This document shows, in pieces, positions 56,928-64,000 of a stretch of 64,000 bases of DNA. Source of the DNA: Pseudomonas sp. URMO17WK12:I11 (GTDB lineage: Bacteria > Pseudomonadota > Gammaproteobacteria > Pseudomonadales > Pseudomonadaceae); assembly GCF_007677725.1 (NCBI RefSeq), contig NZ_VEDF01000002.1, forward strand, positions 372,001-436,000. Reading direction: 5' to 3'. Every line of letters starts with the position of its first letter. Positions within the stretch are counted from its first letter, which is position 1. The position numbers and the translations under genes were made by a program. The notes under the pieces are model-generated. The model searched no databases, was not told the origin of the DNA, and was given only the letters and a program-made list of their open reading frames with translations.

Positions 56928-58030
56928 TGGCCCGACTCAAGCGTCTGCTCGCCCCTTGCATCGCTGCAAGCCTGTTCGCCGCAACCTTGCAGGCGCACGC
57001 CGAACAACGAACCTTGCGCGTGTATAACTGGTTCGATTACATCACCCCGCAGACCTTGACCGATTACCAGAAGGACAGCGGGGTCAAGTTGGTGTACGAC
57101 ATCTTCGACACCAATGAGGCGCTGGAAGCCAAACTCCTGACGGGCAATTCCGGCTACGACGTGGTGGTGCCCTCTAATGTGTTTCTGGCCAAGCAGATCG
57201 AAGCCGGTGTGTTCCAGCCGTTGGACCGCAGCAAGCTGCCGAACTGGCAACACCTGGACCCGGCGCTGATGAAGCTCATCGAAGCCAACGACCCAGGCAA
57301 CAAGTTCGCCGTGCCTTATATGTATGGCACGATCCTGATCGGCTTCAACCCAGAAAAGGTCAAGGCAGCGCTGGGCGAGAACGCACCGGTCGACAGCTGG
57401 GACCTGATCTTCAAGCCTGAAAACATTGCCAAGCTCAAGCAGTGCGGGGTAGCGCTGCTCGACTCACCGTCCGAAATCCTGCCGCTGGCATTGCAGCATC
57501 TGGGCTTGCCGCCGAACAGCGACAAGCCAGAGGACTACAAGAAGGCCGAGGCGCTGATGCTGAAAATTCGGCCTTCGATCACCTACTTCCACTCTTCCAA
57601 GTACATGGCCGACATCGCCAATGGCGACATCTGTGTCGCCGTCGGCTACAGCGGCAGCTTCTCGCAGGCAGCCAACCGCGCCAAGGAAGCGAACAATGGG
57701 GTGCAGGTGGACATGCGCCTGCCCAAGGAAGGTGCGCCGATCTGGTTCGACATGCTGGCGATCCCAAAGAACGCGGCCAATGCCGAGGATGCCCACGGCT
57801 TCATCAATTACTTGCTGCGCCCTGAAGTGATTGCGCCCATCAGCGACTTCGTCGGCTATCCCAACCCGAACAAGGACGCGACCGACAAGGTCAGCCCGGC
57901 GATACGCAACAATCCGAACCTTTACCCGACTGCTGAGGCGATGACCAAGCTCTATACCCTCAAGCCCCTGCCGCGTGACGCCGAGCGGGCGCGCACCAGG
58001 GCCTGGACGCGGATCAAGTCCGGTACCTGA
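56927..58030 (+). CDS. PotF-like polyamine ABC transporter substrate-binding protein
   Basis: A 367-residue periplasmic protein with a signal peptide (residues 1-25, ending LQAHA). The mature part begins [19 protein letters not shown], and [20 protein letters not shown] and [15 protein letters not shown] are typical of PotF/PotD/SpuD. It binds putrescine, spermidine or an acetylated form. No permease or ATPase adjoins it, so it must use a transporter encoded elsewhere. Its coupling to the amidohydrolase suggests it brings in the substrate of that enzyme. Confidence 0.9.
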   Translation: MARLKRLLAPCIAASLFAATLQAHAEQRTLRVYNWFDYITPQTLTDYQKDSGVKLVYDIFDTNEALEAKLLTGNSGYDVVVPSNVFLAKQIEAGVFQPLDRSKLPNWQHLDPALMKLIEANDPGNKFAVPYMYGTILIGFNPEKVKAALGENAPVDSWDLIFKPENIAKLKQCGVALLDSPSEILPLALQHLGLPPNSDKPEDYKKAEALMLKIRPSITYFHSSKYMADIANGDICVAVGYSGSFSQAANRAKEANNGVQVDMRLPKEGAPIWFDMLAIPKNAANAEDAHGFINYLLRPEVIAPISDFVGYPNPNKDATDKVSPAIRNNPNLYPTAEAMTKLYTLKPLPRDAERARTRAWTRIKSGT

Positions 58031-58048
58031 GGCAACCTGCCATATCCG

Positions 58049-58070
58049 GGGCCGCACAGCGGCCCTTTTT
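58049..58070 (+). terminator. Terminator after the PotF-like gene
   Basis: GGGCCGC and GCGGCCC form a seven-pair stem with an ACA loop, followed by five T. The T run ends at the stop codon of the convergent MocR gene. Confidence 0.8.
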
Positions 58071-59599
58071 CATTTCTTCCAAGCTTTGCGCAAGCGCATC
58101 AATGCTTCGGCGATTTGCCCTTCGGGCACCGCAGCAAAGCCCAGGACCAGCCCGGCTCGCTTATCCACAGGCGCCGATGAATCAGGTAGCCAATAGCCGC
58201 TGAGCGGATTGACCTCCACCCCTGCCGCTTCAGCCTTGGCCACCAACTCCCGCTCGCGCGCAAGGTTATCCACAGCGACTTTCACATGCAGACCCGCAGC
58301 GACCTCTGGCATCTCGCCCAACCCGGCCACGTCTGTAGGCCAACCTGCCTTGAGTACGTTGCGTCGGCTCAACGCCGCCTTGCGCATACGGCGGATATGG
58401 CGCTGGAAATGGCCCTGGGCCATGAATTGGGCCATCACACATTGAGTACCGACCTCCGAATGCCTGACCGCCAGAGCCCGCGCCTGACTGAACGGTTGCA
58501 TCAAACGTGCTGGCAACACCAGATAGCCCAGCCGCAACGCCGGGAAGGCGATCTTGCCGAAAGTGCCGACGTAAAGCACCCGGCCTGCCCTGTCGAGCGC
58601 TGCCAACGGCGCGAGCGGTGCCCCGGTGTAGCGGTACTCACCGTCGTAGTCGTCTTCGATGATCCAGCCGTTGCGGTGCTCTGCCCACTCCAGCAGGGCC
58701 AGGCGCCGGGCCAGGCTCAGGGTCACACCAGTGGGGTACTGATGGGCAGGGGTCACATACGCCAGGCGGCAATCGGCCATCTGCCACAGCTGCTGGCACT
58801 GCATGCCCTGCTCGTCCACTGGCACGCCGGATACCTTGCCGCCGGCCATTGCAAAAGCGTGCCCTGCGGCTCGGTAACCGGGGTTTTCCACAGCCACGCC
58901 ATCCCCTGGCTGCAACAGCAGCTGTGCACAAAGGGTTATCGCCTGCTGTGCGCCGCTGGTGATCACTATTTGTTCAGCGCTGCAACTCAGACCGCGCGAG
59001 CGACGCAGGTAAGCGGCGATCAACTCGCGCAGTGCGGGCTCGCCTGCGGGGTCGCCGTAGCCCAGTTGTGCAGGGTCCGGGTTACGCCAGAAGCCCGCTT
59101 GTAACTTGGTCCAGACGTCGAAAGGAAAGAGATCGAAGGCCGGCACCCCCACCCGAAAAGCGCGTGGCGCACCCGCTCTAGGCAGCGGCAGATGATGATT
59201 TTTCAATCGTTCGATGGGCGCCTGAAATGACGCTTCACTGGATAAAACCTCAGTATCGGCAGTCAAAAATGTGGATAAGTCTGTTGATAAACCCTGGGAT
59301 AACCCTGTGGACAGTTGTGTGGATAGTTTCCCCAGGCGGGTCACGTAGGTGCCGTCGCCGACGCGACTCTCGATGAAGCCTTCGGCATATAGCTGGTCGT
59401 AAGCCCGGATAACGCTGTTGCGCGACAGCGAGATGATCCGCGCCAGGTCACGCGTGGCCGGCAACCGTGTGCCGCTGCTCAAACGGCCATCGAGCACTCG
59501 TGCGCGCAGGGCCTGATAGAGCTGCTGGGCCAATGGGCGACGGCGGTCGAGGACAATGCCGGCAGGATCGAACGGCAGCGCAATGGATAACTCGTTCAT
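58070..59599 (-). CDS. MocR-type GntR/aminotransferase-like regulator
   Basis: A 509-residue protein. Residues 10-85 are a GntR winged helix (PLAQQLYQALRARVLDGRLS; SRNSVIRAYDQLYAEGFIES). Residues about 150-500 are a class I aminotransferase fold with EDDYDGEYRY and the PLP lysine in YVGTFGKIAFPALRLGYL; the usual GTFSK is GTFGK here. The linker at residues 92-111 is five tetrapeptides LSTQ, LSTG, LSQG, LSTD, LSTF, encoded with rare TTA, CTA and ACA codons. It is divergent from the PaiB-like gene and probably regulates it. PLP or an amine is the likely ligand. Confidence 0.9.
   Translation of the reverse strand: MNELSIALPFDPAGIVLDRRRPLAQQLYQALRARVLDGRLSSGTRLPATRDLARIISLSRNSVIRAYDQLYAEGFIESRVGDGTYVTRLGKLSTQLSTGLSQGLSTDLSTFLTADTEVLSSEASFQAPIERLKNHHLPLPRAGAPRAFRVGVPAFDLFPFDVWTKLQAGFWRNPDPAQLGYGDPAGEPALRELIAAYLRRSRGLSCSAEQIVITSGAQQAITLCAQLLLQPGDGVAVENPGYRAAGHAFAMAGGKVSGVPVDEQGMQCQQLWQMADCRLAYVTPAHQYPTGVTLSLARRLALLEWAEHRNGWIIEDDYDGEYRYTGAPLAPLAALDRAGRVLYVGTFGKIAFPALRLGYLVLPARLMQPFSQARALAVRHSEVGTQCVMAQFMAQGHFQRHIRRMRKAALSRRNVLKAGWPTDVAGLGEMPEVAAGLHVKVAVDNLARERELVAKAEAAGVEVNPLSGYWLPDSSAPVDKRAGLVLGFAAVPEGQIAEALMRLRKAWKK
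58161..58169 (+). promoter_or_regulatory. Perfect DnaA box inside the MocR gene (copy 1)
   Basis: TTATCCACA, identical to the high-affinity E. coli DnaA box. It lies in the 3' part of the MocR coding sequence, where it encodes Val-Asp-Lys on the minus strand. Confidence 0.4.
58266..58274 (+). promoter_or_regulatory. Perfect DnaA box inside the MocR gene (copy 2)
   Basis: TTATCCACA again, 105 bp from copy 1 and in the same orientation. A one-mismatch relative, TTTTCCACA, lies at 58884-58892. Confidence 0.4.
59270..59326. repeat. Tandem array of five DnaA-box-like nonamers, 12-bp period
   Basis: On the plus strand the nonamers are TGTGGATAA (59270), TGTTGATAA (59282), CTGGGATAA (59294), TGTGGACAG (59306) and TGTGGATAG (59318), each separated by three bases. 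The first is a perfect DnaA box, the second and fifth have one mismatch, and the third and fourth have two. The array codes for the LSTx linker of the MocR protein. Confidence 0.75.
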
Positions 59600-59626
59600 G
59601 GGAATTGGACCTATCAAAAGACTAGG

Positions 59627-59651
59627 TAATGGCTCTTACCGGGAACCATTA
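59627..59651. promoter_or_regulatory. Operator-like palindrome between MocR and PaiB genes
   Basis: TAATGGCTC (59627-59635) and GAACCATTA (59643-59651) are inverted with eight of nine positions matching. It overlaps a possible plus-strand promoter, TTGGAC (59605-59610) and TAATGG 16 bp later. MocR regulators usually bind such sites in the divergent gap. Confidence 0.5.
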
Positions 59652-59689
59652 GCTTGCCTAGCATGAGTCCATCGAACAAGGACCTTCAT

Positions 59690-60319
59690 ATGTACAACAG
59701 CAAACCCCACCAGGAGCATGATCTGCAGCGCTTGCATCAACGGATGCTCGAAACACGTCTGGCGATCTTGATCAGTCATGGCGAACACGGCTTGCTGGCC
59801 ACTCACCTGCCCGTGCTGGTCGATACCCAGGAAGGCGAGAACGGTACTGTCTACGCCCATCTGGCCCGAGCCAATGCGCAGTGGCAGGACCTGCAAAATG
59901 CGGCTGAGGCGTTACTCGTGTTTCCAGGGCCTGACGCTTATGTGAGCCCCAGTTATTACCCCAGCAAAGCCGACAACCCGAACGTGGTGCCAACTTGGAA
60001 CTACCTCGCGGTGCATGCCTACGGCGCGGTCGAAGTGATCCATGACCCCGCCCCGCTGCTGGACATCGTAAGCCGCCTGACCGCACGCCATGAAGAGGGC
60101 CGCAGCGCGCCCTGGCAGGTCTCTGATGCGCCGGCCGACTACCTCGACAGCATGCTGCGCGCCATCGTCGGCATCCGTTTGCCGATCGCCCGCCTGCAAG
60201 GGGCACGCAAGCTCAGCCAGAACCGCTCTGTCGAAGACGTCGCCGGCGTGCGTGACGGCCTGAGCGCCAGCCCCGACCACCTGGACAATCAACTCGCCGC
60301 GCAGATGCGCTCACTCTGA
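59690..60319 (+). CDS. PaiB-like FMN-binding negative regulator
   Basis: A 209-residue protein of the FMN-binding split-barrel PaiB family. It starts MYNSKPHQEHDLQRLHQRML, with THLPVLVDTQEGENGTVYAH, FPGPDAYVSPSYYPSKAD and VPTWNYLAVHAYGAVEVI, all characteristic. PaiB of Bacillus is a negative regulator coupled with PaiA, a polyamine acetyltransferase. AAGGA seven bases before the ATG at 59690 fixes the start. A GNAT gene follows 11 bp later, mirroring the paiA/paiB pairing. Confidence 0.9.
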   Translation: MYNSKPHQEHDLQRLHQRMLETRLAILISHGEHGLLATHLPVLVDTQEGENGTVYAHLARANAQWQDLQNAAEALLVFPGPDAYVSPSYYPSKADNPNVVPTWNYLAVHAYGAVEVIHDPAPLLDIVSRLTARHEEGRSAPWQVSDAPADYLDSMLRAIVGIRLPIARLQGARKLSQNRSVEDVAGVRDGLSASPDHLDNQLAAQMRSL

Positions 60320-60330
60320 AGGACTAGCCC

Positions 60331-60777
60331 ATGCCCACCGTTACCTTGCGCCCTGTCAGTACCCATGATCACGCTGCCTGGTTCGATCTCTGGCAAGCGT
60401 ACTTGCGCTTCTATCAAACCGAATTGGCGCAAGACGTCACCATCAGCACCTGGCAACGCCTGCTCGAGCCCAGCGAGCCGACCCATTCGACGCTGGCCTG
60501 GGTCGATGGCCGTGCGGTGGGCATGGTCAACTTCATCTATCATCGCTCCAACTGGAGCATCGAGAATTCCTGCTACCTACAGGATCTCTACGTCGACAGC
60601 GGCCAGCGCGGCTTGGGCATCGGTCGCCAACTGATCGAGCATGTCTATGCTCAAGCCAAGGCCGACGGCTGCAGCAAAGTGCACTGGCTGACCCACCAGA
60701 CCAATGCCACCGCGATCAGCCTGTACGAGCAAGTCGCAGAGCGCTCGGGCTTCATTCAATTTCGCAAAGGGTTGTAG
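60331..60777 (+). CDS. GNAT-family N-acetyltransferase
   Basis: A 148-residue acetyltransferase. Motif A (QDLYVDSGQRGLGIGRQLIE) binds the acetyl-CoA pyrophosphate with the Q-R-G-L-G-I-G loop. The end (HQTNATAISLYEQVAERSGF) is motif B. The substrate is unknown. Its place between a PaiB-like gene and a second GNAT gene, and near a deacetylase for acetylpolyamines, makes a polyamine substrate worth testing. AAGGA precedes the ATG. The next gene starts five bases after its stop. Confidence 0.87.
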   Translation: MPTVTLRPVSTHDHAAWFDLWQAYLRFYQTELAQDVTISTWQRLLEPSEPTHSTLAWVDGRAVGMVNFIYHRSNWSIENSCYLQDLYVDSGQRGLGIGRQLIEHVYAQAKADGCSKVHWLTHQTNATAISLYEQVAERSGFIQFRKGL

Positions 60778-60782
60778 GCCAT

Positions 60783-61454
60783 ATGACTGATGCACTGAAC
60801 TGGACCCCCGCTGCGACACCCAAGGCCGAGCCCATCGATGGCCGCTTCATTCGCCTCGAAAAGCTCGAGGCTGCGCGCCACGGTGACGATTTATGGGCGG
60901 TGCTGCAGGGGCCGGCCGCGGACCCGGCACTGTGGGACTACCTGCCCTATGGCCCATTCAGCGAGCGCAGCGCCTTCGATCGCTGGCTGCAGGGCCACGC
61001 TACGGGCCAGGATCCCCTGTTCTTCAGCGTGATCGACCGCCGCAGCGGGCAGGCCCAAGGTTTGCTCAGCCTGATGTCGATCGTGCCCGTTCACGGTCGC
61101 ATCGAAATCGGCCACGTCGCCTTCGGCGCTGCCATGCAGCGCACGCCCAAGAGCACCGAAGCGGTGTATCTGCTGGGCAAATTGGCGTTCAAGCTGGGCT
61201 ACCGCCGCCTGGAATGGAAATGCAACAACGCCAATGCCCGCTCAAGGCGCGCTGCGCAGCGGTTCGGCTTTGCCTTCGAAGGGGTGTTCCGCAAGCATAT
61301 GGTGGTCAAGGATCACAACCGTGACACCGCCTGGTACTCGATTACCGATGACGAGTGGCCGCAAGTGGCGGCAGGCTTCGAGCGGTGGTTGAGCGAGGAG
61401 AACCAACGGCCTGACGGCCAGGTTGAAACGCTTGAGCAATGCCGCAAAGCCTAG
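60783..61454 (+). CDS. RimJ/RimL-type GNAT acetyltransferase
   Basis: A 223-residue acetyltransferase of the larger RimJ/RimL group: GRFIRLEKLEAARHGDDLWA at the start, then IEIGHVAFGAAMQRTPKSTE, YRRLEWKCNNANARSRRAAQ and RFGFAFEGVFRKHMVVKDHN. Relatives acetylate protein N termini or small amines; the substrate is unknown. It ends the paiB-GNAT-GNAT run. The adjacent terminator at 61482-61510 belongs to the opposite strand. Confidence 0.87.
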   Translation: MTDALNWTPAATPKAEPIDGRFIRLEKLEAARHGDDLWAVLQGPAADPALWDYLPYGPFSERSAFDRWLQGHATGQDPLFFSVIDRRSGQAQGLLSLMSIVPVHGRIEIGHVAFGAAMQRTPKSTEAVYLLGKLAFKLGYRRLEWKCNNANARSRRAAQRFGFAFEGVFRKHMVVKDHNRDTAWYSITDDEWPQVAAGFERWLSEENQRPDGQVETLEQCRKA

Positions 61455-61481
61455 CTTGGCGCGCCCCCCCGGAGCGAAGGC

Positions 61482-61510
61482 AAAAAAAAAAAGGGGAGCA
61501 TTCGCTCCCC
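61482..61510 (-). terminator. Rho-independent terminator of the pyc operon
   Basis: On the minus strand GGGGAGC and GCTCCCC form a seven-pair stem with a four-base loop, followed by eleven T. It lies 32 bp after the oadA stop codon. Confidence 0.92.
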
Positions 61511-61542
61511 GGAGGTTAACCGCTTGTAGCGTGAAGCCTGTT

Positions 61543-63351
61543 TCAGCCTTCGATCTCGATCAGGATTTCACCCGGCGTCACGCGATCGCCCTTGGCCACG
61601 TGAATGGCCACGACCTTGCCGGCGATGGCAGCCTGCACTTCGGTTTCCATCTTCATCGCTTCGGTGATGAGCACGGCCTGGCCGGGCTTGACCGTGTCGC
61701 CCTCCTTGACCAGCACATCGACGATGTTGCCCGGCATGGTGGTGCTGACATGGCCAGGGGCGCTGGCCTGCTTGCGCTTGCTGCTGCCACCGCCGACGAA
61801 TTCATTGAGCGGCTCGAACACCACTTCCTCGGGCATGCCGTCGATCGACAGGTAGAAGTGGCGCTTGCCTTCTGCCTTGACCCCAACCCCAGTGATATCG
61901 ACCCGGTAGGTTTCGCCGTGCACATCGATGACGAACTCGGTCGGCACCCCTTCGCCACCAGGCGCGGCGACCGCCCCGGCTTCCGGAATCGGCAGCAGCG
62001 CCTCAGGGGTGAGGGTGCCTGCCTCGCGTTCTTCAAGGAACTTGCGTCCGATATCAGGGAACATGGCAAAGGTCAGCACGTCTTCTTCGCAACGCGCCAG
62101 TGCACCGATCTCGGTACGCAGCTTGGCCATTTCTGGCTTGAGCAGGTCTGCCGGGCGTACGTCGATCACTTCTTCGCTGCCGATCGCCTGGCGGCGCAGC
62201 TGCTCGTTGACCACGCCCGGTGCCTTGCCGTAGCCGCCTTGCAGGTACAGTTTGACCTCGTTGGTGATGGTCTTGTAACGCTCGCCAGCCAGCACGTTGA
62301 AGAACGCCTGAGTGCCGACGATCTGCGAAGTCGGGGTCACCAGCGGCGGGTAACCGAGGTCTTCCCGGACCCGAGGAATTTCGGCCAGCACTTCGTTCAT
62401 GCGGCTGAGCGCGCCCTGTTCCTTGAGCTGGTTGGCCAGGTTGGAAATCATGCCGCCCGGTACCTGGTTGACCTGCACGCGGGTGTCCACGGCGGTGAAC
62501 TCGCTTTCGAACTGGTGATACTTCTTGCGCACCGCATAGAAGTACAGGCCGATTTCCTGCAGCAGCTCAAGGTCGAGCCCGGTATCGAACTCGCTGCCCT
62601 TGAGTGCAGCGACCATCGACTCGGTACCCGGATGGCTGGTGCCCCAGGCAAAACTGGAGATGGCGGTATCGATATGGTCGGCACCGTTTTCCACGGCCTT
62701 GAGCTGGCACATGGCGGCCAGCCCTGCGGTGTCATGCGAGTGGATGAACACCGGCAGCGACTGTTCGGCCTTGAGCGCCCTGACCAGCTCGCCGGTAGCG
62801 AACGGGGTCAGCAGCCCGGCCATGTCCTTGATCGCGATGGAGTCGCAACCCATGGCTTCCATCTGCTTGGCTTGGGCCACGAAGGCGTCGATGGTGTGTA
62901 CCGGGCTGACGGTATAGGCGATGGTGCCCTGGGCGTGCTTGCCGGCGGCCTTGACCGCTTCGATCGCCACGCGCAGGTTACGTACGTCGTTCATGGCATC
63001 GAAGATGCGGAACACATCGATACCGTTGACCGCGGCCTTGGCCACGAAGGCCTTGACCACGTCATCGCTGTAATGCCGGTAACCCAGCAGATTCTGGCCG
63101 CGCAGGAGCATTTGCAGACGAGTGTTGGGCAGTGCTGCGCGCAGCTTGCGCAGGCGCTCCCATGGATCTTCCTTGAGAAAACGCACGCAGGCGTCGAAGG
63201 TGGCGCCGCCCCAGACTTCGAGCGACCAATAGCCGACCTTGTCGAGCTTGTCGCAGATCGGCAGCATGTCTTCGGTGCGCATGCGGGTGGCCAGCAAGGA
63301 CTGGTGGGCGTCACGCAGGATGGTGTCGGTGACGTGGATTTTCTTGGACAT
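61543..63351 (-). CDS. oadA: Pyruvate/oxaloacetate carboxylase subunit B (biotin-carrying)
   Basis: A 602-residue protein. The carboxyltransferase (HMGL-like) domain covers about residues 1-450 with VTDTILRDAHQSLLATRMRT and IKDMAGLLTP. A linker and the C-terminal biotinyl domain with EAMKMETEV (biotin on the Lys of MKM) follow. Together with PycA it forms the two-subunit alpha4beta4 pyruvate carboxylase of Pseudomonas, which makes oxaloacetate; oadA is the name by homology, pycB by function. GAGGAG precedes the ATG at 63351. There are no gamma/beta membrane subunits nearby, so it is not a sodium pump. Confidence 0.93.
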   Translation of the reverse strand: MSKKIHVTDTILRDAHQSLLATRMRTEDMLPICDKLDKVGYWSLEVWGGATFDACVRFLKEDPWERLRKLRAALPNTRLQMLLRGQNLLGYRHYSDDVVKAFVAKAAVNGIDVFRIFDAMNDVRNLRVAIEAVKAAGKHAQGTIAYTVSPVHTIDAFVAQAKQMEAMGCDSIAIKDMAGLLTPFATGELVRALKAEQSLPVFIHSHDTAGLAAMCQLKAVENGADHIDTAISSFAWGTSHPGTESMVAALKGSEFDTGLDLELLQEIGLYFYAVRKKYHQFESEFTAVDTRVQVNQVPGGMISNLANQLKEQGALSRMNEVLAEIPRVREDLGYPPLVTPTSQIVGTQAFFNVLAGERYKTITNEVKLYLQGGYGKAPGVVNEQLRRQAIGSEEVIDVRPADLLKPEMAKLRTEIGALARCEEDVLTFAMFPDIGRKFLEEREAGTLTPEALLPIPEAGAVAAPGGEGVPTEFVIDVHGETYRVDITGVGVKAEGKRHFYLSIDGMPEEVVFEPLNEFVGGGSSKRKQASAPGHVSTTMPGNIVDVLVKEGDTVKPGQAVLITEAMKMETEVQAAIAGKVVAIHVAKGDRVTPGEILIEIEG

Positions 63352-63365
63352 TGTTATCTCCTCAA

Positions 63366-63446
63366 AGCGGCGAGCTTCAAGCTGCAAGCGGCAAGAAAAG
63401 CTGATCTGCTTTTACTTGCAGCGTGCCGCTTACAGCTTGCAGCTGC
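63366..63446. repeat. AGCTTGCAGCTT-type inverted element between pycA and oadA
   Basis: CGAGCTTCAAGCTGCAAGCG and GCAAG on the left mirror ACTTGCAGCGTGCCGCTTAC and AGCTTGCAGCTGC on the right, around an inner perfect hairpin AAAAGC/GCTTTT (63396-63413). It occupies nearly the whole intercistronic gap. Confidence 0.7.
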
Positions 63447-63448
63447 AT

Positions 63449-64000
63449 TCATAGGCCTGCGTGGGCGGCGATGGCGGCGGCGATGGCTAGGGCCAGCTCT
63501 TCGGGTTTGCGCTTGATCGAGTAATTGGTCAGTTCCGGGTGGCTTTCAACGAAGCTGGTATTGAACTGACCACCACGGAATTCCGCATTGCGCAGGATCT
63601 CCTGGTAATACGCGGCGGTGGTCTTGACCCCCTGCACACGCATGTCGTCCAGGGCGCGCAGGCCACGGTCCATGGCTTCTTCCCAAGTCAATGCCCAGAC
63701 CACCAGCTTCAGGCACATGGAATCGTAGAACGGCGGAATGGTGTAACCGGTATAAATCGCCGTGTCGGTGCGCACACCCGGGCCACCTGGGGCGTAGTAG
63801 CGGGTGATCTTGCCGAAGCTGGGCAGGAAATTGTTCTTCGGATCTTCAGCGTTGATGCGGAACTGCAAGGCGTAGCCGCGGTGCTGAATGTCTTCCTGCT
63901 TGACCGACAGGGGCAGGCCCGAGGCGATGCGAATCTGCTCGCGGACCACATCGATGCCGGTGATTTCTTCGGTGATGGTGTGCTCGACCTGGACGCGGGT
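63449..64000 (-). CDS. pycA: Pyruvate carboxylase subunit A / biotin carboxylase, C-terminal part
   Basis: The gene runs off the right edge; about 183 residues are visible. The visible start TRVQVEHTITEEITGIDVVR is the biotin carboxylase ATP-grasp segment (usually RVQVEHPVTE), followed by GYALQFRINAEDPKNNFLPS and the C-terminal cap with YDSMCLKLVVWA. It carboxylates biotin on the partner subunit with ATP and bicarbonate. It is upstream of oadA in the same operon, with a 97-bp gap filled by a structured repeat. Confidence 0.93.
   Translation of the reverse strand, partial: TRVQVEHTITEEITGIDVVREQIRIASGLPLSVKQEDIQHRGYALQFRINAEDPKNNFLPSFGKITRYYAPGGPGVRTDTAIYTGYTIPPFYDSMCLKLVVWALTWEEAMDRGLRALDDMRVQGVKTTAAYYQEILRNAEFRGGQFNTSFVESHPELTNYSIKRKPEELALAIAAAIAAHAGL

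Overview
The window is about 63-65% GC by eye, with densely packed genes, GTG starts in places and gene families typical of Pseudomonas. The gene order (rpmGB, radC, coaBC-dut-algC-argB, pyrE, crc, rph, gmk, spoT, exbBD-tonB, oxyR, recG, ubiCA, phoBR, pstSCAB-phoU, purEK, aspA, oadA) matches what I remember of the Pseudomonas putida group on the replichore arm close to the origin. This is recollection, not a database comparison. No rRNA, tRNA, CRISPR array, insertion sequence or prophage was seen. It is mostly core chromosome, with 65 genes called (two partial, at the edges).

Layout. 1-3.0 kb: end of a cupin gene, a small I78-type inhibitor, ribosomal proteins L33/L28, and a peptide ABC binding protein. 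3.1-12.1 kb: housekeeping block for DNA repair (radC), coenzyme A (coaBC), dUTPase, exopolysaccharide sugar phosphates (algC), arginine (argB), pyrimidines (pyrE), catabolite repression (crc), RNA processing (rph, yicC) and GMP kinase. 12.2-17.0 kb: a first polyamine-type locus (permease, PuuD-like and PuuA-like enzymes, divergent LysR regulator). 17.2-28.6 kb: rpoZ-spoT-ridA, a lipoprotein, an SDR protein, exbB-exbD-tonB, oxyR, recG and a YbaK-like/HDOD fusion. 28.6-32.6 kb: HU protein, rubredoxin and its reductase, ubiC-ubiA.

32.7-45.4 kb is the phosphate region: phoB-phoR on the plus strand and pstS-pstC-pstA-pstB-phoU on the minus strand, with a CorC-type protein, an M23 protein and an orphan response regulator between. 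PHO boxes precede phoB, pstC and pstS. PstC and PstA carry very large extra domains. 45.6-54.6 kb: an MFS transporter, thioesterase, mutarotase, purE-purK, a secreted metzincin-like protein, a HypT-like regulator and aspA. 54.7-61.5 kb: a second polyamine-type cluster (AraC regulator, acetylpolyamine amidohydrolase, PotF-like binding protein, MocR regulator, PaiB-like protein, two GNAT acetyltransferases). The window closes with the biotin-dependent carboxylase pair oadA/pycB and the end of pycA on the minus strand.

The most unusual signals are: (1) five DnaA-box-like nonamers at an exact 12-bp period inside the MocR coding sequence, with two further perfect boxes in the same gene; (2) four related AGCTTGCAGCTT-type inverted elements, each in the gap between two same-strand genes (phoB/phoR, pstA/pstB, pstB/phoU, pycA/pycB); (3) a secreted protein with a metzincin-like HExxHxxSxxH plus Met-turn; (4) a beta-propeller-like periplasmic insert in PstC; (5) a perfect AACAACAA catabolite-control motif between the Shine-Dalgarno and start codon of the acetylpolyamine amidohydrolase, in a window that also encodes Crc; and (6) a terminator-like hairpin in the purEK leader.
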